Assembly: GCA_003485825.1 (NCBI GenBank)
Contig: DNHN01000208.1
Location: forward strand, 1 to 5,307
Length of the DNA stretch: 5,307 bases
Direction of reading: 5' to 3'
Source of the DNA: Bacteroidota bacterium
GTDB taxonomy: Bacteria; Bacteroidota; Bacteroidia; NS11-12g; UBA9320
Part shown: piece by piece, positions 1-5,188 of the stretch
Numbering within the stretch: the first letter of the stretch is position 1
Layout: every line of letters begins with the position of its first letter
Program-made: the position numbers and the translations under genes
Notes under the pieces: generated by a model
What the model was told of the DNA's origin: nothing
The model's database searches: none
Seen by the model: the letters and a program-made list of their open reading frames with translations, nothing else

Positions 1-1065
1 CAAGGAAAGGTACAAAAGTATCGTTTTGCAAAAACGGTAATTTACTCGGACCACCGATTTGCGTATGAAGATGCTCAGAAAGTAATAGAAGAGAAAAAAG
101 GAACGTACGCAGCAGAACTAGAAACGATGAATGACATCGCTCTTAACCTGAGAAATGCGAGATACAAAAACGGTGCGATCAACTTTGAAACAACGGAATT
201 TCGTTTTGTGCTAGACAAAGATGGAAAGCCCACAGCAGTCATTCCTAAAGTACGAAAAGACGCACACAAAATGATAGAGGAGTATATGCTACTCGCCAAT
301 AAGTATGTGGCCATGCACCTCTACACCAAGAATGATAAGACGCCACTACCGTATCGTGTGCACGAAGAACCCAGTGATGAGAAAATCACGGAGTTTGCAG
401 AGACCGCAGCGGAGTTCGGTTATAAGATAGATACCCGTAGCTACAAAGCTTACAGTAAGTCCATCAACGAAATGGTGGCAAAAATAGAAGGTACGATGGA
501 GGGAGATATCCTTCAGCCACTTGCGATACGAAGTATGGAAAAAGCCTACTATACCAGTAAGAAAATCGGTCATTTTGGACTTGCATTTGACTATTACGCA
601 CATTTCACCTCCCCTATTCGTAGGTATCCAGACCTTATTACTCACCGAATGCTACAAGACTACCTGACCAAGAAAAAGTCATTTGACTACGGAGAGGTAG
701 AAAAAATGGCAAGTCACAGCAGTAAACAAGAGCAGAAAGCGACTAGTGCTGAGCGTGCAAGTATTAAGTACAAGCAAGTGGAGTATATGGCCAACTTCAA
801 AGGAGAAGAGTTTGATGGAATCATCAGTGGGGTGACAGACTGGGGCATCTTCGTGGAAATAGTAGAGAATAAATGTGAAGGAATGGTGAGGCTCCGCGAT
901 ATGAAAGGAGATCACTACAACTTCCTACCCGAAAAGAAAAAGGTAGTAGGCCAACGCACTGGCAAGTCTTACAGTATGGGACAGCAGGTGAGAATACGCG
1001 TAAAGAATACAGACCTAGCAAAACGAAATATTGATTTTGTTTTTGTGGAGGAAAGGCATTCTTAG
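1..1065 (+). CDS. rnr: Ribonuclease R, C-terminal part (5' end outside window)
   Basis: This is the last 354 residues of a processive 3'-to-5' exoribonuclease of the RNase II/R (RNB) family, which degrades structured RNA in the cytoplasm. The frame is open from base 1 (QGKVQKYRFAKTVIYSDHRF) with no break, so the start lies upstream of the window. Visible residues 1 to about 245 are the end of the RNB catalytic domain, including the conserved HFTSPIRRYPDLITHRML motif near residues 201-218. The catalytic aspartates of the family lie upstream and cannot be checked. Residues about 268-350 form the C-terminal S1 RNA-binding domain (FDGIISGVTDWGIFVEI onward). The usual lysine-rich tail after S1 is absent, and the protein ends soon after FVFVEERHS at TAG 1063-1065. 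The S1 domain and IRRYPDL motif make the family secure. RNase R rather than RNase II is chosen because Bacteroidota normally carry RNase R. Confidence 0.95.
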   Translation, partial: QGKVQKYRFAKTVIYSDHRFAYEDAQKVIEEKKGTYAAELETMNDIALNLRNARYKNGAINFETTEFRFVLDKDGKPTAVIPKVRKDAHKMIEEYMLLANKYVAMHLYTKNDKTPLPYRVHEEPSDEKITEFAETAAEFGYKIDTRSYKAYSKSINEMVAKIEGTMEGDILQPLAIRSMEKAYYTSKKIGHFGLAFDYYAHFTSPIRRYPDLITHRMLQDYLTKKKSFDYGEVEKMASHSSKQEQKATSAERASIKYKQVEYMANFKGEEFDGIISGVTDWGIFVEIVENKCEGMVRLRDMKGDHYNFLPEKKKVVGQRTGKSYSMGQQVRIRVKNTDLAKRNIDFVFVEERHS

Positions 1066-1116
1066 TTTAGGACGCACATAAGGGTTTAAGATCTGAGGAA
1101 TAATCTTTAAACCAAA

Positions 1117-1142
1117 AACCACGACAACTTGGTTATATTTTT
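1117..1142 (+). terminator. Weak candidate terminator after rnr
   Basis: A 5-bp stem (AACCA 1117-1121 with TGGTT 1130-1134, 8-nt loop) is followed by a T-rich run (ATATTTTTT). It lies about 50 nt after the rnr stop. The stem is short and AT-rich, so the stronger hairpin at 1166 is the better candidate. Confidence 0.25.
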
Positions 1143-1155
1143 TCATACTCCGTAC

Positions 1156-1396
1156 AACTTTTATTCGACCCCTCTGGGGTCGTTTTTATTTGCCTGTATA
1201 TTTCTTAAAATATTTGAATCCCAAGGATTCATTCTACTCGATAAGTGCGAAGCAGTAATCCCAAAGGGATTGAATAGTTATAACCACCATAAGCACCTGT
1301 ACTCACGACCAAAAAGGGTCGCAACTTTTCTACACCAACAAATCATTCCAAACCAAAAACACAACCACCTCCGTTTTACTATTTTGTAATCTGATT
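1156..1396. repeat. Hairpin-rich intergenic repeat, copy 1 of 2
   Basis: This is the first of two head-to-tail copies of a 241-bp unit, about 90% identical by eye to the copy at 1397-1636. It holds four short inverted repeats in order. A is CGACCCC/GGGGTCG with a TCT loop (1166-1182). B is TGAATCC/GGATTCA with a CAA loop (1215-1231). C is AATCCC/GGGATT with an AAA loop (1257-1271). D is CGACC/GGTCG with a 6-nt A-rich loop (1306-1321). Each has its C-run on the left and its G-run on the right. The unit ends in a conserved block near TTTTACTATTTTGTAATC. It resembles the REP-like palindromic elements found between genes in many bacteria, but I cannot assign it to a named family. An 86-codon frame crosses it (1129-1389); its translation is low-complexity and I do not regard it as a gene. 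Confidence 0.9.
1166..1187 (+). terminator. Intrinsic terminator-like hairpin (repeat copy 1), probably ends rnr
   Basis: A perfect 7-bp GC-rich stem (CGACCCC 1166-1172, GGGGTCG 1176-1182) with a 3-nt TCT loop is followed at once by TTTTT (1183-1187). This is the usual form of a rho-independent terminator in the plus direction. It starts about 100 nt after the rnr stop. On the minus strand the hairpin is followed by AATAAAAG, so it looks unidirectional. Confidence 0.55.
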
Positions 1397-1636
1397 AACT
1401 TTTATTCGACCCCTCTGGGGTCGTTTTTATTTACCTTCATATTTCTTAAAATATTTGAATCCGAAGGATTCATTCTATCCTATAAGCACGAAGCAGTAAT
1501 CCCAAAGGGATTGAATATTGATAACCACCATAGGAACTAGTACCCACCGACCCAAAAGGGTCGCATATTTACTTCACCAATAAATTATTCCAAACCAAAA
1601 ACCACCACCACCGTTTTACTATTTTGTAATCCGATT
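1397..1636. repeat. Hairpin-rich intergenic repeat, copy 2 of 2
   Basis: This is the second copy of the unit, directly abutting the first, with roughly 24 substitutions and about three small indels relative to it. All four hairpins are kept: A 1407-1423 (identical), B 1456-1472 (only the loop differs, GAA instead of CAA), C 1498-1512 (identical) and D 1548-1563 (one pair longer, CGACCC/GGGTCG with an AAAA loop). The first 36 bases and the last block of about 18 bases are almost unchanged, and most differences fall in the spacers between B and D. The copy ends against the AACTTT that also begins both units, 12 bp before the TTG start of the polyprenyl synthase gene. Confidence 0.9.
1407..1428 (+). 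terminator. Intrinsic terminator-like hairpin (repeat copy 2)
   Basis: This is an exact duplicate of the hairpin in copy 1 (CGACCCC, TCT loop, GGGGTCG, then TTTTT). If both work, they form a double terminator between rnr and the polyprenyl synthase gene. The downstream gene would then need its own promoter at or after the end of the repeat. Confidence 0.45.
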
Positions 1637-1643
1637 AACTTTG
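1636..1643 (+). promoter_or_regulatory. Candidate Bacteroidota -7 promoter box for the polyprenyl synthase gene
   Basis: TAACTTTG matches the Bacteroidota sigma-A -7 consensus TAnnTTTG exactly. No TTG was found at the expected -33 distance, which here falls in ACC-repeat sequence. The box spans the junction between repeat copy 2 and unique DNA. The matching site at the end of copy 1 reads TAACTTTT, so only the last junction gives the full box. Transcription would begin at about 1649-1651, on top of the TTG start codon. Confidence 0.35.
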
Positions 1644-1648
1644 CTCTC

Positions 1649-2611
1649 TTGAATAAGCTAAAAGAACTTCTTGCCGATTTAGAACCTGCAATAGCAGATA
1701 TCATAAACCAACCTGGCTCACCTAGAGCTGTGTATGAACCTATCAGCTACATACTTAGTCTTGGAGGTAAGCGTATTCGCCCAGCGATGGTATTGGCAGC
1801 GTATAAGTTGTATAAAGAGGATTATACTCCAGAAGTAATGCAAGTAGCACAGGCTGTCGAGATGTTTCATAACTTTACACTTTTGCATGATGACATCATG
1901 GATAACTCTCCCCTGCGAAGGGGTCAAGAGACCGTGCATATCAAATGGGATGATGCTACCGCCATCCTCTCAGGCGACTTGCTTCAGATAGAAGTATATG
2001 AGAAGCTGGCAGAAGTAGGCAATGTAGAAATACTTAAACTTTTTAATGCTATGGGTCGTGAACTCTGCGAAGGGCAAATGAATGATATGCAGTTTGAGCA
2101 GATGGATGTGGTGAGTAATGCGGATTACCTCGATATGATTCGCCAGAAAACCGCTGTATTGCTAGGTTTTAGCTTGCAAGCAGGAGCTCTCTTGGGCGGA
2201 GCAAGTGCACAAGAAGGCAAACAATTGTATGATTTAGGAATTTCAATCGGACTGAGTTTTCAGCTAATGGACGACTACCTAGACAGCTTTGGAGATACCG
2301 CCAAAGTAGGCAAACGCATAGGTGGAGATATCCTAGAAAAGAAAAAAACCTATCTATGGAATGAGATGTGGAGCAGACTAGATGCTACCGCTCATCAAGA
2401 AATAGAAGCGGTATACACTAAACCTGAAGTAGAAATCATCGACTTCGTAAAAACAAAGATGGATGAAAGTGGAGCTAAAGATTATACTTTAGAGTTGGCT
2501 CAAAAATATACTTCTAAGAGTTTAACTGCTCTAAACAGTTTTGATACTCCTTCTGGGGATAAGACGTACTTGGAAGAAATAGTGAAGATGTTGGCGGGAA
2601 GGGAGAGTTAA
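1649..2611 (+). CDS. Short-chain polyprenyl diphosphate synthase (FPP/GGPP synthase type)
   Basis: This cytosolic trans-isoprenyl diphosphate synthase condenses isopentenyl diphosphate onto allylic diphosphates to make the precursors of quinones, carotenoids and undecaprenyl carriers. Its 320 residues match the usual family length. Motifs in order are GGKRIRP (39-45), the first Asp-rich motif DDIMD (81-85) followed by RRG (90-92), a TAILSGD segment (104-110), QKTA (166-169), and the second Asp-rich motif DDYLD (208-212) with a lysine-rich tail (GKRIGGDILEKKKT). The first motif has no two-residue insertion, so this is not an IspA-like type II FPP synthase. Phe76, five residues before the motif, is the bulky residue that limits chain length in type I GGPP synthases. 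Exact product length remains inferred. The TTG at 1649 is used because no in-frame ATG or GTG lies nearby upstream, and the next ATG (residue 47) would remove GGKRIRP. Confidence 0.92.
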   Translation: MNKLKELLADLEPAIADIINQPGSPRAVYEPISYILSLGGKRIRPAMVLAAYKLYKEDYTPEVMQVAQAVEMFHNFTLLHDDIMDNSPLRRGQETVHIKWDDATAILSGDLLQIEVYEKLAEVGNVEILKLFNAMGRELCEGQMNDMQFEQMDVVSNADYLDMIRQKTAVLLGFSLQAGALLGGASAQEGKQLYDLGISIGLSFQLMDDYLDSFGDTAKVGKRIGGDILEKKKTYLWNEMWSRLDATAHQEIEAVYTKPEVEIIDFVKTKMDESGAKDYTLELAQKYTSKSLTALNSFDTPSGDKTYLEEIVKMLAGRES

Positions 2612-2930
2612 GAATTATCCATTTTAAAATCGTCTATCCTTTCTAGATAGGTTAGTTATCCCGTAATAAAATAGCCTTACACCACTCTCTAAGTCGCTCT
2701 TCTCAGCTACTTTAGGTATTATTCAAGATGTGATTATAGTCATTTCTGATTTAGTATTAAAACTAACTGAATCCTCAATAAATTTCGGTGTAGTGATTTC
2801 CGATAGCACTTTTGATTTTAACACAATAGAGTCCGATTGAGAGTATAGAGATACTACCCTAAACAAAAAAATGAAGGATATGCAAAGTCTATTTCACACT
2901 AGCCAAATCTACAAAAACCTACGTACAGGT
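2612..2930. other. Gene-free stretch between convergent genes
   Basis: This 319-bp region lies between the polyprenyl synthase stop and the end of the SRPBCC pseudogene. I see no recognisable gene, RNA gene or strong terminator for the plus-strand gene. A weak 5-bp hairpin (CTATC/GATAG) lies near 2634-2650 without a T-run. A short minus-strand frame of about 45 codons covers roughly 2735-2870, but it has no clear start and no family resemblance. The DNA is AT-rich and could be decayed coding sequence. Confidence 0.5.
2913..2930 (-). terminator. Weak candidate terminator directly after the SRPBCC pseudogene
   Basis: On the minus strand the TGA stop is followed immediately by ACCT, a 6-nt spacer, AGGT and then TTTT. 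The 4-bp stem may be extended by a G-U pair. It is small, so the call is tentative, but the position directly after the stop is right. Confidence 0.3.
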
Positions 2931-3353
2931 TCAACTTCCCTCCACCCTCTTCTTCAACGCTTCATTCATAGCCACAAAGTCACCTTTCGTTTCTCTGTCA
3001 AGCTTCTTAGCGAATAGTCTAACTAAAAGACCACTAAACTTTTCGCTTTGGATGAAGGTGGTAGTTCCATCAGAGTTGTCCATTAATTGAAAACGATGTT
3101 CTCCATCAAACAAGCCTTTGAATAGCAGTTTTCCTATCCACTTGAACTCTTTATTTTTCTCATAGACCAGTACTTCTGGTTTAAATGTCATACCTCCTAG
3201 TTCTGCTTTTATAATATTCCCTACTTTCACTTAACCTGGTATGGATTTTATAAATGGATTCCACTCAGAGTAGCTATCAAAATCTGTGAGTACTTCCCAA
3301 ACTTGAGATGACGTAGCTGCTATCTGTACTTCTGTTGTTATTTCTTTTTGCAT
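2931..3353 (-). pseudogene. SRPBCC-family protein gene interrupted by an in-frame stop
   Basis: The minus-strand frame starts at ATG 3353-3351 and reads MQKEITTEVQIAATSSQVWE and on through SEWNPFIKSIPG. It then meets TAA (3233-3231) and continues in the same frame from GTG with VKVGNIIKAELGGMTFKP to a TGA at 2933-2931. The two parts (40 and 99 residues) join into one START-like ligand-binding (SRPBCC, polyketide-cyclase-like) protein of about 140 residues, the usual size. The N-terminal VWEVLTDFDSYSEWNPFI and later LFDGEHRFQ, TTTFIQSEKFSGLL and AMNEALKKR segments are typical of the family. Ligand and reaction are unknown. The stop replaces one residue, so a single base change explains it. The KAELGGMTF region also looks a few residues short. 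A sequencing error, or re-initiation at the GTG directly after TAA, cannot be excluded. The Crp/Fnr gene lies 61 bp upstream on the same strand. Confidence 0.85.
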
Positions 3354-3414
3354 TGTGTCGTTGTTTTACAATACAAAGGTGATGTGACTATGGCCTCACT
3401 CCTCTTGACAAATA

Positions 3415-3924
3415 TCAAGAAGTACGTTTAGCACGAATACAGGAACGTGTCTCTGGTGTCATTCTCAGCATACTAGCTAGATACTGTAGCGGCACTTCAT
3501 TAAAGGGTATAGGATTGAACTGCATCAAATCATTATAGCGTTCCTCTGCAGATAGGGAAATCTGATTATGCACTCGCTCTTCTAGTATGATGAAGCACTT
3601 GGTCAGGAAACGTTTTTCAATCTCAGGCAACGCAGGAAGCACTTCTTTCAGATTATCATAATCCTGCTTAGCTATAGTGTAGAACTCGCAGTCTGAGAGA
3701 GTCTGTATGTTCCATCTACTGGGAGTTCCGTATGCTAAACTGGCTAAATCTGTGACGAAGTAGCCCTCCGTACTTATCCACTGTGTGACTTCTTTGGCGC
3801 CATCAGACCTATACATACGCAACATACCTTTACTTATAAAACTGAGCTTATGACAGGGCACACCCGCTTTTAGATAAAACTCACCTTTGGCTAGTTTTTC
3901 CGCCTTAAAAAAGGGAGAAAGCAC
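3415..3924 (-). CDS. Crp/Fnr-family transcriptional regulator, probably degenerating
   Basis: This is a cytoplasmic DNA-binding regulator. Coordinates run from the first standard start (GTG 3924-3922, 169 residues). The same frame stays open upstream and reads LEGLIQYLRENYRISIEEAK, the expected first helix of this Bacteroidota subfamily, so the real N-terminus is probably near 3984. That gives about 189 residues, the usual length. The codon where an ATG would be expected is CTG (3984-3982), and I see no ATG, GTG or TTG there. Residues 1 to about 110 are the cyclic-nucleotide-binding-like beta barrel (KGEFYLKAG, SFISKGMLRMY, EGYFVTDLAS, SRWNIQTLSDCE). Residues about 118-169 are the helix-turn-helix (SAEERY, VPLQYLASML). 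The recognition helix reads MLRMTPETRSCIRAK, where relatives usually have MLGMTPETLSRIR. Its target is unknown; the adjacent SRPBCC gene is the obvious candidate. It may be a pseudogene. Confidence 0.8.
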   Translation of the reverse strand: MLSPFFKAEKLAKGEFYLKAGVPCHKLSFISKGMLRMYRSDGAKEVTQWISTEGYFVTDLASLAYGTPSRWNIQTLSDCEFYTIAKQDYDNLKEVLPALPEIEKRFLTKCFIILEERVHNQISLSAEERYNDLMQFNPIPFNEVPLQYLASMLRMTPETRSCIRAKRTS

Positions 3925-4000
3925 CTTAGCTTCTTCTATAGATATCCTGTAATTTTCTCTTAGATATTGTATTAATCCTTCCAGAATTACAAATAAAGTA

Positions 4001-4030
4001 AAAAAAAAGCCGAGCTCCCCAGCCCGGCTT
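4001..4030 (-). terminator. Minus-strand intrinsic terminator 2 of the hairpin cluster
   Basis: Read on the minus strand, AAGCCGGGC and GCTCGGCTT form a 9-bp stem (plus-strand 4007-4015 and 4022-4030) around a 6-nt loop, followed by a run of eight T (including the two stem-end Ts). One position is a G-U pair on the minus-strand RNA but an A-C mismatch on the plus strand. This, together with the T-run, fixes the direction as leftward. It sits just upstream of the Crp/Fnr reading frame. Confidence 0.7.
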
Positions 4031-4036
4031 AAAATA

Positions 4037-4080
4037 TGAAACTCAAAATGATTATCTCAGGATAATCATTTTGAGTTTCA
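4037..4080. repeat. Perfect 20-bp inverted repeat with 4-nt loop
   Basis: The left arm 4037-4056 (beginning TGAAACTCAAAATG) is exactly complementary to the right arm 4061-4080, with the loop TCAG at 4057-4060. The stem is AT-rich and unbroken over 20 bp. It lies between two minus-strand terminators. The plus-strand side is followed by eight or nine A, and the minus-strand side by ATATTTTAAG, so it is at best a poor terminator itself. Possible roles are a large RNA hairpin, a dyad protein-binding site, or a remnant of a mobile element's ends. Confidence 0.9.
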
Positions 4081-4118
4081 AAAAAAAATCCGGGCTTTCA
4101 AAAGATATGAAAACCCGG
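4081..4118 (-). terminator. Minus-strand intrinsic terminator 1 of the hairpin cluster
   Basis: On the minus strand, CCGGGTTTTC and GAAAGCCCGG pair over 10 bp (plus-strand 4109-4118 and 4090-4099, 9-nt loop), with one G-U pair that becomes an A-C mismatch on the plus strand. The stem is followed by ATTTTTTTT (plus-strand A-run 4081-4088). This is a strong leftward rho-independent terminator. No minus-strand gene lies between it and the start of lplA. Confidence 0.75.
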
Positions 4119-4119
4119 C

Positions 4120-4145
4120 GATCTAGCCTTTTAAAGGACTAGATC
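4120..4145. repeat. Inverted repeat GATCTAG/CTAGATC in the hairpin cluster
   Basis: GATCTAG (4120-4126) pairs with CTAGATC (4139-4145). An inner CCTT/AAGG stem (4127-4130, 4134-4137), a TTA loop and one unpaired A (4138) complete it. It directly abuts terminator 1. There is no T-run suited to termination in either direction. Confidence 0.75.
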
Positions 4146-4290
4146 CTTTATTAACCCCCATTAATGGTGCAAATATCGCCTTATTTTTAAAAAGACAAAC
4201 TATATTACTTTAATGTTAATAAAACTTTTTTACCCTAAGTTAGATTTTCTTTTTGGAGTAGGGTTTAGCGATTATTTTCCAGTGGCTCTG

Positions 4291-4318
4291 TTTTGGCAAC
4301 TCACTTTCATTTAATTTG
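4291..4318 (+). promoter_or_regulatory. Candidate promoter for lplA-nth
   Basis: TTTTG (4291-4295) resembles the Bacteroidota -33 element. TAATTTG (4312-4318) is one base short of the -7 consensus TAnnTTTG and lies 16-17 bp further on. It would place the transcript start near 4324, a few bases before the ATG at 4331. The missing base makes the call tentative. Confidence 0.35.
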
Positions 4319-4330
4319 TATCTCATAAAA

Positions 4331-5188
4331 ATGCAACCGCTCAGTATATACCTATCCAATTCTACGAACGTATTTTATAACCTTGCCTTGGAGGAGCACT
4401 TAGTGACTGCTAGTCATGAAGATATACTACTGTTTTATATCAATACGGATGCGGTGGTCATAGGCAAACACCAAAATCCTTGGAAAGAGGTAGACTTGAG
4501 TCCAATCAACGATAACTTAGACACCCATACAGTGGCTCGTAGACTAAGTGGTGGCGGTACCGTATTTCACGATCTTGGGAATATCAATTTCTCATTTATC
4601 CGAAATAAGGACACAGACTTTGTCAATTTCAGAGAACATATCGAGCCCATAAGTGCTGCACTCCTTGCCCTTGGAATCCCAAACAGCATCTCCCCACGCA
4701 ATGACATATTCGTAAATGAGCATAAGGTAAGTGGTAACGCTGAACACGTAAATAGTAAGGCAAAACGAATACTGCATCACGGAACGCTACTCTATGATAG
4801 TAATATCATAAAACTAAATGGCAGCATAAAGCCCAAAAAAGCGCTTCCTATAAAAACACATGCCGTGGACTCCGTGCGTAGCCCAGTAATGAATATGCGT
4901 GATCTTACGGATTTAGGAGATACTCCTGCTTTTTTAGAACAAGTAGTATCAGAACTAAAGAAACACCTGGAGGTAACGTCCACAGAGAGTATCCACCCAG
5001 AAAGCAATTTGACGGTTCAAGCTTTGGTAACCGAAAAGTACACGAGTTGGGACTGGAATTTTGGACATACTCCCCAGTTTACCTTCACTTCAGCGAATGG
5101 CTCCGTGTTAAAAGTACGCAAAGGAAAAGTGATAGAAGCTGAAAACAATCACCTGATAGGACTCCCATTTAGTGAAATAGTAACATGA
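4331..5188 (+). CDS. lplA: Lipoate-protein ligase A
   Basis: This enzyme activates free lipoate with ATP and transfers it to a lysine on lipoyl domains of 2-oxoacid dehydrogenases and the glycine cleavage H protein, in the cytoplasm. It has 285 residues from ATG 4331. A TTG five codons upstream (4316) is possible but lies inside the likely promoter box. The catalytic fold of the BPL/LPL family is clear: NLALEEHL (17-24), the lipoyl-AMP binding motif RRLSGGGTVFHDLGN (70-84), NDIFVNEHKVSGNA (124-137) with the presumed catalytic lysine at 132, and HHGTLL (149-154). After KYTSWDWNFG (236-245) only about 40 residues follow, to GLPFSEIVT. The C-terminal accessory domain is therefore shorter than in E. 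coli LplA (about 338 residues). The stop overlaps the nth start by ATGA, indicating co-translation. A scavenging role is inferred from the family. Confidence 0.92.
   Translation: MQPLSIYLSNSTNVFYNLALEEHLVTASHEDILLFYINTDAVVIGKHQNPWKEVDLSPINDNLDTHTVARRLSGGGTVFHDLGNINFSFIRNKDTDFVNFREHIEPISAALLALGIPNSISPRNDIFVNEHKVSGNAEHVNSKAKRILHHGTLLYDSNIIKLNGSIKPKKALPIKTHAVDSVRSPVMNMRDLTDLGDTPAFLEQVVSELKKHLEVTSTESIHPESNLTVQALVTEKYTSWDWNFGHTPQFTFTSANGSVLKVRKGKVIEAENNHLIGLPFSEIVT

Larger units (their letters stand above)
3985..4330. other. Divergent intergenic region with a hairpin cluster
   Basis: This region lies between the minus-strand regulator and the plus-strand lipoate ligase. Its left half (4007-4145) is almost entirely four consecutive inverted repeats, described separately. 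Its right half (4146-4330) is very AT-rich, with a 10-bp palindrome CCATTAATGG (4169-4178 by eye, within about a base) and a possible 6-bp stem ACCCTA/TAGGGT (4232-4237, 4259-4264). It presumably holds promoters for both directions. I recognise no tRNA, known ncRNA or protein-coding frame. Confidence 0.6.

Noticed and set aside
1083..1113. Hairpin GGTTTAAGAT/ATCTTTAAACC after rnr
   Set aside because: The stem has a bulge and is followed by AAAAACC rather than T, so it is not a terminator. No other role is evident.
1129..1389. 86-codon plus-strand frame across the repeat
   Set aside because: It begins in AT-rich sequence, runs through four hairpins and resembles no family. The frame is not preserved in copy 2, which has indels.
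2735..2870. Short minus-strand frame (about 45 codons) containing two TAGTnATTTCnGAT-like blocks 54 bp apart
   Set aside because: It has no convincing start codon and no family resemblance. The two 14-base blocks differ at two positions and can be chance in AT-rich DNA.
3374..3403. Possible minus-strand promoter between the Crp/Fnr and SRPBCC genes (CACCTTTG)
   Set aside because: The first base differs from TAnnTTTG and the nearest TTG lies too far upstream for a -33 element.
4001..4145. Mobile-element or attachment-site interpretation of the hairpin cluster
   Set aside because: There is no transposase or integrase gene, no flanking direct repeats that I can see and no tRNA end. The terminator reading explains two of the four stems better.
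4316..4330. TTG start for lplA five codons before the ATG
   Set aside because: It overlaps the candidate -7 box, and the added residues (YLIK) are not needed. The ATG at 4331 fits the family N-terminus better.
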